Of a stretch of DNA of 64,000 nt, positions 18,049-28,218 are shown piece after piece. Below the pieces are notes generated by a model that did no database searches, was not told the DNA's origin, and was given only the letters and a program-made list of their open reading frames with translations. The translations under genes were made by a program, and so were the position numbers. Every line of letters begins with the position of its first letter. The stretch's first letter is position 1. The DNA is from Rodentibacter heidelbergensis (GTDB lineage Bacteria; Pseudomonadota; Gammaproteobacteria; Enterobacterales; Pasteurellaceae): NCBI RefSeq assembly GCF_002000125.1, contig NZ_MLHH01000002.1, positions 1-64,000 on the forward strand, read 5' to 3'.

Positions 18049-19559
18049 TTTGCTTCCTTATAAGCTTTTTCAGCCTGATTGAAGGTGTCTAAAATCTGTG
18101 CTTTGGGTTTGGCAGAAAGGAGAGAAACGATAACAATCGTCAGGCTGCTGAGGGCAAACCCCGGGATCATTTCATAAAGCTTAAACCAAGGATTTTCAGC
18201 AGGAATAAGGGCTTTCCAAGAGAAGACGGTGAGTGCGCCGATAATCATTCCGGCCATGGCGGCAGAAGCGGTCATTCGCCGCCAAAATAATGAAAACAAG
18301 ATCACCGGCCCAAATGCGCTACCAAACCCTGCCCAAGCGAATTCAACGAGTTTTAGCACCTTGTTGTTTTCATCTTGCGCAATCCAAATAGCAATCGCTG
18401 CGATCACCAGCACCATCGCCCGACCAAGCCAAACCAATTCTTTTTCAGAGGCTTTTGGACGAATAAAGCCTTTGTAAAAATCCTCGGTAATCGAACTGGA
18501 GGAGATTAATAACTGTGCACTGAGGGTACTCATCACCGCCGCTAAAATCGCTGAAAGTAAAATGCCACTGATCCAAGGGTTGAATAATAATTTGGCTAAT
18601 TCAATGAAAACTTGTTCTGGTTCATGGTTGACCGTGCCGGCAATATCGGGATTGGCGAAGAAATAAGGAATGGCAAAAAAACCAATTCCAATCGCACCGG
18701 CAAGACAGAGGATCATCCATGTCATACTGATTTGGCGGGCTTTAATAAGAGATTTCACTGAATAGGCTGCCATAAAGCGTGCCAAAATATGGGGTTGTCC
18801 AAAATAGCCTAATCCCCAAGCCGCAAGGCTTAATAAGCCTATGGCTGTCGTGCCATTAAATAATTGAGTGAAATTTTTATTTGCTGCCAGTTCTGCTTGT
18901 GTTAAAGCGAGAGAAAATTGGTTGAGATCACCAAGGCTGAATAACACAAAAATGGGGGTGAGAATGAGGGCAAAAATCATCAGGGTCGCTTGAATAGTAT
19001 CTGTCCAGCTGACCGCTAAGAACCCGCCAATAAAGGTATAGGCAATGGTGGCGGCGGCGCCGAACCAAAGTGCGGTTGAATATTCCATCGAAAATAAATT
19101 TTGGAACAATTTTGCCCCTGCCACCACGCCAGAGGCACAATAAATGGTGAAGAAAACCAAAATAATGCTTGCGGAGAGGATTTTTAAACCTTTATTTTCC
19201 GCTCCAAAACGATGATGAAAATATTCAGGTAGGGTCAGGGCATTATGGTTAAATTCCGTATAAACCCGTAATCTGCCCGCCACTAAACGCCAGTTGAAAT
19301 AGGCGCCGATAATTAAACCAATGGCAATCCATCCTTCCACTAATCCTGATAAATACACTGCACCGGGTAAACCCATTAATAGCCAACCCGACATATCGGA
19401 TGCGCCGGCTGACATGGCGGTGACAAAGCTGCCTAAACGGCGTCCCCCTAAAATATAATCGGATAAATTATTCGTATAATAGTAAGCCAATACACCGATA
19501 AGGAGCATACCGAAAATATAGATCGTAAATGTGATGAGTGTTGGGTCAAAACCAAACAT
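18045..19559 (-). CDS. putP: sodium/proline symporter
   Basis: The 504-residue inner-membrane protein belongs to the sodium:solute symporter family and takes up proline with Na+. Family marks include [35 protein letters not shown] in the first helices and the sodium-binding region around [17 protein letters not shown] 19559 is used; a TTG 3 bp upstream is unlikely. GGGG lies about 8 nt before the start. It is transcribed leftward with cmoB, and divergently from rng over a 91-bp gap. Confidence 0.93.
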   Translation of the reverse strand: MFGFDPTLITFTIYIFGMLLIGVLAYYYTNNLSDYILGGRRLGSFVTAMSAGASDMSGWLLMGLPGAVYLSGLVEGWIAIGLIIGAYFNWRLVAGRLRVYTEFNHNALTLPEYFHHRFGAENKGLKILSASIILVFFTIYCASGVVAGAKLFQNLFSMEYSTALWFGAAATIAYTFIGGFLAVSWTDTIQATLMIFALILTPIFVLFSLGDLNQFSLALTQAELAANKNFTQLFNGTTAIGLLSLAAWGLGYFGQPHILARFMAAYSVKSLIKARQISMTWMILCLAGAIGIGFFAIPYFFANPDIAGTVNHEPEQVFIELAKLLFNPWISGILLSAILAAVMSTLSAQLLISSSSITEDFYKGFIRPKASEKELVWLGRAMVLVIAAIAIWIAQDENNKVLKLVEFAWAGFGSAFGPVILFSLFWRRMTASAAMAGMIIGALTVFSWKALIPAENPWFKLYEMIPGFALSSLTIVIVSLLSAKPKAQILDTFNQAEKAYKEAK

Positions 19560-19587
19560 CAAAATAACCCCAGAATAGATGGAAAAT

Positions 19588-19616
19588 TTGAGAAAGGGCG
19601 CATTTTACCCTATTAT
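19588..19616 (+). promoter_or_regulatory. sigma-70 promoter of rng
   Basis: TTGAGA (19588-19593), a 17-bp spacer and TATTAT (19611-19616) form a near-consensus promoter. It gives a leader of roughly 28 nt before the rng ATG at 19651. Confidence 0.7.
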
Positions 19617-19650
19617 GCAATCTCTTAAAACAAGATTCAGAGAACACAGA

Positions 19651-21126
19651 ATGGATGCCGTAGAATTATTAATGAATGTCACACCCAACGAAACACGCAT
19701 TGCCTTAATGGAAATGGGCGTATTGAAAGAAGTCCATATAGAACGCCAAGCAAAGCGGGGGATTGTGGGGAATATTTATAAAGGCCGAGTGATGCGGGTA
19801 TTGCCCGGTATGCAGTCTGCATTTGTCGATATCGGTTTGGAAAAAGCGGCATTTTTACATGCTTCAGATATTGTTTCTCACACCGAATGTGTTGATGAAA
19901 ACGAGCAAAAACAATTTAAAGTAAAAAGTATTTCAGAATTGGTTCGGGAAGGACAGGATATTGTGGTGCAAGTCGTGAAAGATCCCCTTGGCACCAAAGG
20001 GGCAAGGCTTACCACGGATATTACCTTACCCTCCCGCTATCTTGTATTTATGCCGGAAAACAGCCATGTGGGCGTATCACAACGTATCGAAAGTGAAGAA
20101 GAACGGGCACGCCTTAAAGCTTTGGTCGAACCCTTTTGTGATGATTTAGGCGGTTTTATTATTCGTACGGCAACAGAGGGTGCGATGGAAGAAGAGTTGC
20201 GACAAGATGCGGAATTTCTCAAACGGCTATGGCGAAAAGTCTTAGAACGCAAAGCGAAATATCCTGCTCGCTCGAAAATTTATGGTGAACCGGCTTTGCC
20301 ACAACGCATTTTGCGGGATTTTATTGGTACAAGATTGGAGAAAATCCGTATTGATTCCCACCTGTGTTTTAACGAAGTCAAAGAGTTCACCGATGAATTT
20401 ATGCCGGAATTAAGTGAAAAACTGGTGCTTTATTCGGGAAACCAACCGCTCTTTGATGTGTTCGGCGTGGAAAATAGTATTCAACAAGCCTTAGATAAAC
20501 GCGTGAATTTAAAATCAGGCGGTTATTTGATTATCGAACAAACGGAAGCGATGACAACAATTGACATTAACACCGGTGCATTTGTAGGCCATCGTGATTT
20601 GGAAGAAACCATTTTCAACACCAATATTGAAGCCACCAAAGCCATTGCCCAACAACTTCAGCTACGCAATCTTGGGGGTATTATTGTGATTGATTTTATT
20701 GATATGCACCTAGAGGATCATCGAACCCGTGTGCTGGAATCCTTACAAGATGCACTAGCCCATGATCGAGTTAAAACTAATGTGAACGGTTTCACTCAGC
20801 TGGGGTTGGTGGAAATGACGCGTAAGCGAACCAGAGAAAGCCTTGAGCATATTTTGTGTGATGAATGTCCAACCTGCCATGGGCGAGGGCAAGTGAAAAC
20901 CGTAGAAACGGTTTGTTATGAAATTATGCGGGAAATTATCCGCGTTTTTCATTTGTTCAGTAGTGAACAGTTTGTGGTTTATGCCTCACCGTCAGTGGCA
21001 GAGTATTTGATCAATGAAGAATCTCATGGGCTACTGCCTGAAGTGCAAATGTTTATCGGTAAACAGGTTCAGGTGAAAACCGAGCCTTACTATAGCCAAG
21101 AGCAGTTTGATGTGGTGGTGATGTAA
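19651..21126 (+). CDS. rng: ribonuclease G
   Basis: The 491-residue endoribonuclease processes the 5' end of 16S rRNA and degrades some mRNAs. It has an N-terminal S1-like RNA-binding domain (GIVGNIYKGRVMRVLPGMQSAFVDIG) and the RNase E/G catalytic region with MTTIDINTGAF and IIVIDFIDM. The zinc-link motif CDECPTCHGRG follows. It lacks the long C-terminal tail of RNase E. ATG 19651 (MDAVELLMNV) matches the family N-terminus; earlier in-frame ATGs would add an unrelated 24 residues and fall before the promoter start. Confidence 0.94.
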   Translation: MDAVELLMNVTPNETRIALMEMGVLKEVHIERQAKRGIVGNIYKGRVMRVLPGMQSAFVDIGLEKAAFLHASDIVSHTECVDENEQKQFKVKSISELVREGQDIVVQVVKDPLGTKGARLTTDITLPSRYLVFMPENSHVGVSQRIESEEERARLKALVEPFCDDLGGFIIRTATEGAMEEELRQDAEFLKRLWRKVLERKAKYPARSKIYGEPALPQRILRDFIGTRLEKIRIDSHLCFNEVKEFTDEFMPELSEKLVLYSGNQPLFDVFGVENSIQQALDKRVNLKSGGYLIIEQTEAMTTIDINTGAFVGHRDLEETIFNTNIEATKAIAQQLQLRNLGGIIVIDFIDMHLEDHRTRVLESLQDALAHDRVKTNVNGFTQLGLVEMTRKRTRESLEHILCDECPTCHGRGQVKTVETVCYEIMREIIRVFHLFSSEQFVVYASPSVAEYLINEESHGLLPEVQMFIGKQVQVKTEPYYSQEQFDVVVM

Positions 21127-21162
21127 GTAAAAGTGCGGTCAAACAGGATGATAAGGATTGTA

Positions 21163-21190
21163 ATAGGGGCATCATCGCCCCTATTTTTTT
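21163..21190. terminator. bidirectional terminator between rng and the ABC exporter gene
   Basis: AATAGGGGC pairs with GCCCCTATT around CATCATC, followed by a T run on the + strand. It lies between two convergent genes and ends rng. Its A-rich left flank could serve the other strand weakly. Confidence 0.8.
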
Positions 21191-21193
21191 ATA

Positions 21194-22978
21194 TTATTGT
21201 GGTGAGCTTAATCGCCATTCACCTTGCGGGAAAATCGCCAGTTGTTGTGAATGGAAGGATTTCAGTGTGGAGCGGTGTCCTACGCTAATGATCGTCATTT
21301 GAGGCAGTTCGGCTTTTAATAGGCGATACATGGCTTCTTCTAACCCTTCATCCAGGCTGGCAGTGGCTTCATCTAAAAAGGCTACTTTAGGCTTATGCAA
21401 TAATAATCGGGCAAATGCTAAACGCTGTTGTTCCCCAAGAGAAAGAATACGCGTCCAATCTTGCGTTTGGGTTAAGCGTTCTACTAAATGACCCAGAAAG
21501 ACTTGTCGTAACATCTCTTCTGCCAAAGTGCGGTCGATTTCTGCTTCGTTTTTAGGATAAGCCAAGGCTGTGAGCAAACTGCCTTGTGGTAAATAGGGCT
21601 TTTGTGAGAGAAACAGTGCTTCTTGAGGACAATAAATTTTGCCTAAAGAAAAAGACCAAAGCCCGGCGGCAGTACGCAATAGCGTCGTTTTTCCCACCCC
21701 TGAATTTCCTTGAATTAACAGACTTGACCCTGCCGGTAAGCGGAGGTTGAGATCTTCAATGAGCGTTTTCCCGAAAGGATTTTTAATGCTTAAATGCTCG
21801 AAAATGACCTCATTTTCAGTAGGGTAAATGGCGGTTTGAGATTCTCGGTTTGCCATATCAATGGCATAAGTAAAGCCGGTTAAACGATCAAGGGTCGCTT
21901 TATAACCGGCGAAGTTATCATAGGTGTTACGGAAGAAAGATAAATTGGCATGCAATTTGCCAAACACCTGTAATGTTTGCATTAAATCGCCCAATTTGAT
22001 TTGTTTTTCAAAATAGCGTCCTACTTGAATTAACAGAGGAAAGACCACAGAGGTTTGACTAACAATTAAATTGAACCCTGAGAATTTTAACATTCTAAAT
22101 ACAATATCCCACATATTGCCGATAACGGCACGGAATTGGCGATAAAGTTGATGATGTTCCACTTTTTCGCCGGCATAAAATGCGATGCTCTCGGCATATT
22201 CTTTAATGCGAATAAGGGAATAACGATAGTTTGCGTTTAATCGTTCATTGGCAAAATTGAGGTGGATTAATGGTCGCCCGAGCCAAAATGCAATTAATGT
22301 GGTTAAGATGACATAACCAAACACTAAAAAGACCATCATATGCGGAATTTCTTTCCCTAATATCATCATTGGACCAGCCAATCCCCATAACAAAACGGTA
22401 TAGGAAATAATGGAGGTGACCGCATCAATCACGCCGGTGCTAAGTGAAAGGGTGGTTTTAACATAAGATTGAATGTCTTGCTGAATGCGTTGATCCGGGT
22501 TGTCTAAATTGGCAGATAAATATTGCGTTTTGTAATAGGCACGGTTTGCCATCCATTTACCAACAAGTTCATCATTGAGCCAACTAATCCAATCAATCAC
22601 AAAACGTTGTTCTATGTAATAGCTGATTAAAGAGGTGGAAACAGCACTGGCTGCGATCACACAAAACAAGCCCATTTGTTGCCAAAAAATCGGTTCATTA
22701 AATTCTTGTAATGAGGTGTACATGTTGTTGTACCACTCAGAATGGACTAACCCAATACGCACGCTGACTAAGGTCAGTGCCACGATCAATAAGAAAAATA
22801 AGAGCGGTTTAATACTTCGCTTAGGCGAAAGATAGCCGCCGGCAAACAGCCAAAATTGTTTCCCCCAGTGAGTGAAACGTACTAATAGAAAAATGCCGAA
22901 ACTAAATACTACGGCCGTTATTGTTAGGGTTTTTAAAATCCATAGGAGTGAGGTAATCGCCTCTTGTCCGTAATCCAT
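21194..22978 (-). CDS. SbmA/BacA-like ABC transporter, fused permease-ATPase
   Basis: The 594-residue protein has about six membrane helices in the first 350 residues, of the SbmA/BacA and YddA type, with the segment NPDQRIQQDIQ typical of that group. An ABC ATPase follows, with Walker A GNSGVGKTTLL, signature LSLGEQQR and Walker B VAFLDEATASLDEG. Related proteins include E. coli YddA, whose substrate is not settled; SbmA itself lacks an ATPase. It is monocistronic and convergent with rng. Substrate assignment from sequence is not possible. Confidence 0.85.
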   Translation of the reverse strand: MDYGQEAITSLLWILKTLTITAVVFSFGIFLLVRFTHWGKQFWLFAGGYLSPKRSIKPLLFFLLIVALTLVSVRIGLVHSEWYNNMYTSLQEFNEPIFWQQMGLFCVIAASAVSTSLISYYIEQRFVIDWISWLNDELVGKWMANRAYYKTQYLSANLDNPDQRIQQDIQSYVKTTLSLSTGVIDAVTSIISYTVLLWGLAGPMMILGKEIPHMMVFLVFGYVILTTLIAFWLGRPLIHLNFANERLNANYRYSLIRIKEYAESIAFYAGEKVEHHQLYRQFRAVIGNMWDIVFRMLKFSGFNLIVSQTSVVFPLLIQVGRYFEKQIKLGDLMQTLQVFGKLHANLSFFRNTYDNFAGYKATLDRLTGFTYAIDMANRESQTAIYPTENEVIFEHLSIKNPFGKTLIEDLNLRLPAGSSLLIQGNSGVGKTTLLRTAAGLWSFSLGKIYCPQEALFLSQKPYLPQGSLLTALAYPKNEAEIDRTLAEEMLRQVFLGHLVERLTQTQDWTRILSLGEQQRLAFARLLLHKPKVAFLDEATASLDEGLEEAMYRLLKAELPQMTIISVGHRSTLKSFHSQQLAIFPQGEWRLSSPQ

Positions 22979-23107
22979 AAAAGTATCCGTAAATAAATCC
23001 TATTATGTTGCTTTTGTCCAATCTTATTAACTTTATTGGTGTGGCGATGCCTTGCGTTTGACATCATCGGGGAAAAAACAAAGTGCGGTCATTTTAGGTG
23101 GAGTTTG

Positions 23108-23187
23108 TGATTAAGCAAGAAAAAAATGTGATTAAGTTATCATTTTTTGAGTTTGATTAAGTTTTCAAAAAATCAAGTTGTTATAAT
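23108..23187 (+). promoter_or_regulatory. yidE promoter region with three TGATTAAG repeats
   Basis: TGATTAAG occurs at 23108, 23129 and 23154 in direct orientation, roughly two helical turns apart. A consensus TATAAT lies at 23182-23187, with no good -35 in the right place. The layout suggests an activator-dependent promoter, but I cannot name the regulator. Confidence 0.5.
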
Positions 23188-23220
23188 CCTTTTTAGTTAA
23201 ATTTAGTTTATGAGGTCATC

Positions 23221-24876
23221 ATGAGTGAAATTGCAATCACGATTAGTCTCCTTGCCCTTGTCGCCGTTATTGGTTTGTGGATAGGGCATTGGAAGATTAA
23301 AGGGGTCGGGCTAGGCATCGGCGGTGTGTTATTTGGTGGGATTATTGTGGCCCACTTTACGAACCAATATGGTTTAGCCCTTAATGAGCATACCCTACAT
23401 TTTGTTCAGGAATTCGGCTTGATTTTGTTTGTTTATACCATTGGGATTCAGGTCGGGCCGGGTTTTTTTGCTTCTTTACGCCAATCGGGGCTAAAGCTTA
23501 ATGGGCTGGCAATTTTAATTGTGCTGATAGGGTCGTTATCCGTTTTTATTTTACATAAAGCCGCTGATGTACCTTTGGATATCGCCTTAGGTATTTATTC
23601 CGGCGCGGTAACCAATACCCCCTCTTTAGGGGCAGGTCAGCAAATTTTGACTGAATTGGGGATGCCACAGGCCACTGCAACCATGGGGATCGCCTATGCG
23701 ATGGCTTATCCTTTCGGGATCTGTGGCATTTTGCTCGCTATGTGGCTTATTCGTTTGTTTTTTAGAATTAAAATTGATGAAGAAGCCCAACGGTTTAATA
23801 AGGAAAGTGGGCAAGATAAAGAAAGCTTGCACACGATTTCTGTGAAAGTGATCAATCGCAATTTAGAGGGCATTAAACTTGTCGAGATCCCGGGCTTTGA
23901 TGATGAACATGTGGTCTGTTCCCGTTTAAAACGGGGAGAAGAGGTTATCGTCCCTAAAGCGGAAACGGAAATTCATCTTGATGACATTTTACATTTGGTG
24001 GGGGATGAGCATGCCTTGAAAAAAATGCACTTGGTGATTGGTGATGAAGTGGATACACCGGTGATTTCCAGTGGCGGCGAAATCCGAGCCGAAAGGGTGG
24101 TGGTCACCAATGAGAAAGTGTTAGGGAAAAAAATTCGTTCACTTCATATTCATCAAAAATATGGGGTCGTGATTTCCCGTTTAAATCGGACAGGTGTGGA
24201 ATTGGTGCCAAGTGGAAATACTTCACTTCAATTTGGTGATGTATTACATATGGTGGGGCGTACCGATGTGCTGGATAAAGCCATTTCGATTATTGGTAAT
24301 GCCCAACAAAAACTTCAGCATGTGCAGATGCTACCGGTTTTTCTCGGGATAGGGTTAGGGGTTTTATTAGGCTCTATTCCTTTTTATATTCCGGGCTTCC
24401 CTGTTGCTCTTAAACTGGGGTTAGCCGGTGGGCCGCTAGTGGTGGCATTAATTCTTGCAAGAATTGGTAGCATTGGGAAACTTTATTGGTTTATGCCGCC
24501 CAGTGCAAACCTTGCTTTGCGTGAAATAGGTATCGTACTTTTCCTTGCCGTGGTGGGGTTAAAATCCGGGGGGAATTTTGTGGATACTCTAGTGAATGGC
24601 GCGGGGCTTGAGTGGATGGGCTATGGCATGTTTATCACCTTCGTACCACTCATGATTGTTGGCGTGCTGGCTCGTCTTTATGCCAAACTGAATTATCTGA
24701 GTATTTGTGGGCTACTGGCCGGTTCAATGACCGATCCTCCTGCTCTTGCTTTTGCCAATGAAATAAAAGAAGACAATGGGGCGGCTTCACTTTCTTATGC
24801 CACAGTGTATCCGTTAGTGATGTTTTTAAGGATTATTTCACCCCAGTTATTGGCGGTATTACTTTGGGTGGCTTAA
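23221..24876 (+). CDS. yidE: AspT/YidE-family transporter with two TrkA-C domains
   Basis: The 551-residue inner-membrane protein has two clusters of hydrophobic segments (about residues 1-180 and 370-551) flanking two cytoplasmic RCK/TrkA-C domains (about 205-350). This is the layout of the aspartate:alanine exchanger family and of E. coli YidE. Conserved loops include [17 protein letters not shown] and the matching [14 protein letters not shown] in the second half. GAGG lies before the ATG. It is convergent with lipA. The natural substrate is unknown. Confidence 0.88.
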   Translation: MSEIAITISLLALVAVIGLWIGHWKIKGVGLGIGGVLFGGIIVAHFTNQYGLALNEHTLHFVQEFGLILFVYTIGIQVGPGFFASLRQSGLKLNGLAILIVLIGSLSVFILHKAADVPLDIALGIYSGAVTNTPSLGAGQQILTELGMPQATATMGIAYAMAYPFGICGILLAMWLIRLFFRIKIDEEAQRFNKESGQDKESLHTISVKVINRNLEGIKLVEIPGFDDEHVVCSRLKRGEEVIVPKAETEIHLDDILHLVGDEHALKKMHLVIGDEVDTPVISSGGEIRAERVVVTNEKVLGKKIRSLHIHQKYGVVISRLNRTGVELVPSGNTSLQFGDVLHMVGRTDVLDKAISIIGNAQQKLQHVQMLPVFLGIGLGVLLGSIPFYIPGFPVALKLGLAGGPLVVALILARIGSIGKLYWFMPPSANLALREIGIVLFLAVVGLKSGGNFVDTLVNGAGLEWMGYGMFITFVPLMIVGVLARLYAKLNYLSICGLLAGSMTDPPALAFANEIKEDNGAASLSYATVYPLVMFLRIISPQLLAVLLWVA

Positions 24877-24895
24877 GGAAAGCGTTAGAGCAATA

Positions 24896-24932
24896 AAAAA
24901 TGGGTTGGTATTTTTGATACCAACCCATTTTG
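24896..24932. terminator. bidirectional terminator between yidE and lipA
   Basis: AAATGGGTTGGTATC-type arms around a short loop (24898-24930) form a long near-perfect stem, with A and T runs on both sides. It serves the convergent yidE and lipA transcripts. Confidence 0.85.
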
Positions 24933-24965
24933 CTTGGAAAAGTGCGGTCATTTTTGAGATTGTTT

Positions 24966-25928
24966 TTACTTCACAAGCCCACCGCTGGCTTGAAGATCAG
25001 CATGATAAGAGGAGCGAACAAATGGCCCGCAAGCGGCATGTTCAAAGCCCATGGCATTCGCCTTTTCACGGAATTCATCAAATTCCTCAGGCGGTACATA
25101 ACGTGCAACGGGCAGGTGATGGCGGCTTGGTTGTAAATATTGGCCTAAAGTCAGCATCGTCACTCCGTTATCACGCAGATCTTGCATCACCGCTAAAATT
25201 TCTTCATTGGTTTCACCCAGTCCCACCATCAAACCGGATTTGGTTGGAATATGCGGGAACATTTCCTTAAATTCACGCAGGAGTTTAAGCGACCACGCAT
25301 AATCGGCCCCCGGACGAATTTCTTTATATAAACGAGGCACATTTTCTAAATTATGGTTAAAGACATCAGGTGGATTGTCTTTTAATTTTTCCAATGCTTG
25401 GGAAATGCGACCTCGGAAATCAGGCACTAAAATTTCAATTTTAATTCCCGGATTTAATGCCCGAACTTCTTTTACACATTCGGCGAAATGCCCGGCACCA
25501 CGATCGGCTAAATCGTCCCGATCCACTGAGGTGATTACCACATATTTTAGTTTCATATCTTGGATGGTTTCAGCCAGTTTGCGAGGCTCTTGTGGATCAG
25601 GAGGCAAAGGTTTTCCGTGAGCCACATCGCAGAAAGGGCAACGACGGGTACAAATTGCCCCTAAAATCATAAAGGTAGCTGTACCGTGGTTAAAACATTC
25701 GTGTAAATTAGGGCAAGAGGCCTCTTCACAGACAGAATGTAAGCCGTGGCGACGCATTCCATTTTTGATACGATCAATTTTGACAGAACTAGCCGGTAGC
25801 TTGATTTTCATCCACTCCGGTTTTTTTAGTAATTCTTGGTTTGGATCGATATTTTTAACGGGAATAATGGAGGTTTTGGCTGCATCACGATATTTGACGC
25901 CCCGTTCCATTTTAAATGGCGTTGACAT
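24966..25928 (-). CDS. lipA: lipoyl synthase
   Basis: The 320-residue radical-SAM enzyme inserts two sulfur atoms into octanoyl-proteins to form lipoate. The radical-SAM cluster motif CTRRCPFC lies near residues 93-100, and the auxiliary cluster motif [12 protein letters not shown] lies upstream. It follows lipB by 52 bp on the same strand, so octanoyl transfer and sulfur insertion are encoded together. AAAGAAA precedes the ATG. Confidence 0.97.
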   Translation of the reverse strand: MSTPFKMERGVKYRDAAKTSIIPVKNIDPNQELLKKPEWMKIKLPASSVKIDRIKNGMRRHGLHSVCEEASCPNLHECFNHGTATFMILGAICTRRCPFCDVAHGKPLPPDPQEPRKLAETIQDMKLKYVVITSVDRDDLADRGAGHFAECVKEVRALNPGIKIEILVPDFRGRISQALEKLKDNPPDVFNHNLENVPRLYKEIRPGADYAWSLKLLREFKEMFPHIPTKSGLMVGLGETNEEILAVMQDLRDNGVTMLTLGQYLQPSRHHLPVARYVPPEEFDEFREKANAMGFEHAACGPFVRSSYHADLQASGGLVK

Positions 25929-25980
25929 GATTTCTTTCCTAAAGAAAAATGCCTAGAAGCGGCATTTTTTATTGTAGAGG

Positions 25981-26622
25981 TTAAATTTGCGCTGCATTAT
26001 AGCCCAAAAGTTCGACAAAGTGTTTAATTAATTTGGGCGAGACCTTGTCTAAGGTTGCCTCTTTTTTCTCGATAAAATCAGCAAGTTGACACATTTCCAA
26101 ACCGGCATAGCCACAAGGATTAATGTAATGGAAGGGGGTTAAATCCATATTGATATTGAAGGCTAATCCGTGAAAGGAACAGCCTTTCCGAATACGCAAT
26201 CCTAATGAGCAAATTTTTTTTCCATCAATATAGACACCGGGCGCATCGGCTTTGGGGTAACCCTCAATACCGTAATCAGCAAGAGTTTTCACCACCGATT
26301 GTTCAAGTGCGGTCACTAATTGACGAACATTTAAGTTTTGCTGGCGACGAATATCAATTAACACATACATCACCTGCTGACCGGGGCCATGATAAGTAAT
26401 TTGCCCGCCTCGATCCGATTGCACCACGGGAATCTCACTGGTTTGTAGCAAGTGTTCGGGTTTGCCGGCTTGGCCTTGGGTAAATACCGGGGGGTGTTCA
26501 ACCAACCAGATTTCATCAAGGGTGTCGGTTTGACGATTATCTGTAAAATTCTGCATTTTATGCCAAATTTCTTGATAATCCTGTAAGCCTAGTTGACGTA
26601 CGATAAGTTGACGTTTGGTCAT
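25981..26622 (-). CDS. lipB: octanoyltransferase
   Basis: The 213-residue enzyme transfers octanoate from acyl carrier protein to lipoate-dependent enzymes. The family motif [12 protein letters not shown] and the catalytic Lys/Cys pair are visible in [11 protein letters not shown] and [10 protein letters not shown]. It is 1 bp downstream of the ybeD stop and upstream of lipA, so all three are probably one transcript. Confidence 0.97.
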   Translation of the reverse strand: MTKRQLIVRQLGLQDYQEIWHKMQNFTDNRQTDTLDEIWLVEHPPVFTQGQAGKPEHLLQTSEIPVVQSDRGGQITYHGPGQQVMYVLIDIRRQQNLNVRQLVTALEQSVVKTLADYGIEGYPKADAPGVYIDGKKICSLGLRIRKGCSFHGLAFNINMDLTPFHYINPCGYAGLEMCQLADFIEKKEATLDKVSPKLIKHFVELLGYNAAQI

Positions 26623-26623
26623 A

Positions 26624-26902
26624 CTAAATCACCATTTTAACGCCTTCAACTTTAGCGAGTTCCTTATAGAGGGTTTCCACTTGTTCGAAATTTTGAGCAA
26701 TCACATCAATGGAAACCGAATTATAAGTGCCTTTGCTGCTGCGTTTTTCTTTGGGAATATAATCCCCGGGGAGATATTTTTGCACGACGGCAATTAAATC
26801 CTGTGCTAAATTTTCACGATTAATGCCTGCTACTTTAAAGGTCATCGGTGCAGGAAATTCCATTAATTCTTTCAGTTTTTCGTAATCTTGTTCTGTGGCC
26901 AT
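26624..26902 (-). CDS. ybeD: DUF493 family protein YbeD
   Basis: The 92-residue protein belongs to the UPF0250/DUF493 family, small alpha-beta proteins of unknown function usually located between dacA and lipB. The N-terminal [14 protein letters not shown] is characteristic. It has no signal peptide. It lies in the dacA-ybeD-lipB-lipA order common in gamma-proteobacteria. Confidence 0.93.
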   Translation of the reverse strand: MATEQDYEKLKELMEFPAPMTFKVAGINRENLAQDLIAVVQKYLPGDYIPKEKRSSKGTYNSVSIDVIAQNFEQVETLYKELAKVEGVKMVI

Positions 26903-26929
26903 AATTATGCTCTATTTTGAGTGAGATAA

Positions 26930-26952
26930 AGGGCAGATCTGAAATCTGCCCC
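26930..26952 (-). terminator. hairpin after dacA
   Basis: GGGCAGAT (26931-26938) pairs with ATCTGCCC (26944-26951), followed on the - strand by TTTATCT. It is probably a weak terminator or attenuator between dacA and ybeD. Confidence 0.5.
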
Positions 26953-27010
26953 GTTTGAGATCATCGGTACCCTCATAAAATGGGGAAGTGCGGTTAAATT
27001 TCAAGGTGTT

Positions 27011-28198
27011 TTAGAAAAGGCTTTTTACGGTGAGGACTAACCAATCCCAAGCATTGCCAAAAAATCCGCCTTCTTTGACTTCTTGCATTGCCTGTAAATT
27101 CACCACCGCCACATCTTTGCCATCAAGTTGATAAATCACTTTACCCACCACTTGACCTTTTGCCAATGGGGCTTGTAAGTATTTGTTATCCAATTCATAA
27201 CGGGCTTTTAATTCCGCTTGTTTGCCTTTTGGCACGGTAATGAAACTGTCTTGTAATACCCCGAGTTTTACATTGCTTTCATCGCCATAGTAAACCGGTT
27301 GTTCGGAAACCTCTTTATTGGCCTCAAGGGTTTTTAATGTTTCAAAGTTGGCAAAGCCCCATTGCAATAATTTCTTACTTTCTACTTCACGGCCTTTATA
27401 TGTCGGCACGCCCATCACAACGGAAATTAAACGCATATTGCTTGGATTGGTTGCTGAGGCCACAAGGTTATAGCCTGCCTGACTGGTGTGACCGGTTTTC
27501 ATGCCGTCTACATTCATGGTTTTATCCCACAATAAGCCATTACGATTAGGTTGTTTGATCTTATTGAAGGTGAATTCTTTTTCCGCATAAATTTTATATT
27601 CTTCCGGTGTGTCACGAATAATATGCGCACCGATAATCGCCATATCACGGGAGGAAGAGTATTGGTTTGGATCATCTAGCCCATGAGGCGTTGTAAAGTG
27701 AGTATTTTTTAAACCAAATTGCTGGGCGTATTGGTTCATCGTATCCACAAAGTTTAATACAGTGCCTGATGTATGCTCTGCTAATGCCACGCTGGCATCA
27801 TTACCGGAAACAATAATCACCCCCTTATTGAGATCTTGCACTGAAACCTGTTGATTGAGGTTTAAGAACATTTTAGAGGAATCCGGGAAATTGCGTCCCC
27901 AAGCGCTTTCCCCGATGGTAACCATATCGGTATTGTGAATTTTCCCCTGTTTTAAGGCTTGTCCGACCACATAGCTTGTCATCATTTTGGTTAATGAAGC
28001 GGGATATTGACGTTGATCCGGATTTAACGCCGCCAGTACGGCACCGGAGTGATAATCCATCAGAATATAGGTTTGCGCATTCACTTGTGGAGGTGTGATG
28101 CCATATTGCATCTCTTCTTGGGCGATAGCTGTGGAGGAGGCAGCAAGCATACCTGAAAGAAGAAGGGTTTTCGTGAATTTAGCACTTTGCTTTAACAT
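27011..28198 (-). CDS. dacA: D-alanyl-D-alanine carboxypeptidase (PBP5/6 type)
   Basis: The 395-residue protein removes the terminal D-Ala from peptidoglycan stem peptides in the periplasm. It has a signal peptide ending near IAQ. Its catalytic motifs are SLTK (SxxK), SGN in IIVSGNDASV, and KTG in GMKTGHTSQAG. The C-terminus, VVNLQAM... to WDWLVLTVKSLF, carries the family's PBP5-C domain and an amphipathic membrane anchor. AAGGA precedes the ATG. It follows rlpA by 20 bp. Confidence 0.96.
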   Translation of the reverse strand: MLKQSAKFTKTLLLSGMLAASSTAIAQEEMQYGITPPQVNAQTYILMDYHSGAVLAALNPDQRQYPASLTKMMTSYVVGQALKQGKIHNTDMVTIGESAWGRNFPDSSKMFLNLNQQVSVQDLNKGVIIVSGNDASVALAEHTSGTVLNFVDTMNQYAQQFGLKNTHFTTPHGLDDPNQYSSSRDMAIIGAHIIRDTPEEYKIYAEKEFTFNKIKQPNRNGLLWDKTMNVDGMKTGHTSQAGYNLVASATNPSNMRLISVVMGVPTYKGREVESKKLLQWGFANFETLKTLEANKEVSEQPVYYGDESNVKLGVLQDSFITVPKGKQAELKARYELDNKYLQAPLAKGQVVGKVIYQLDGKDVAVVNLQAMQEVKEGGFFGNAWDWLVLTVKSLF

Positions 28199-28218
28199 AG
28201 TATTTCCTTAATCAAGTC

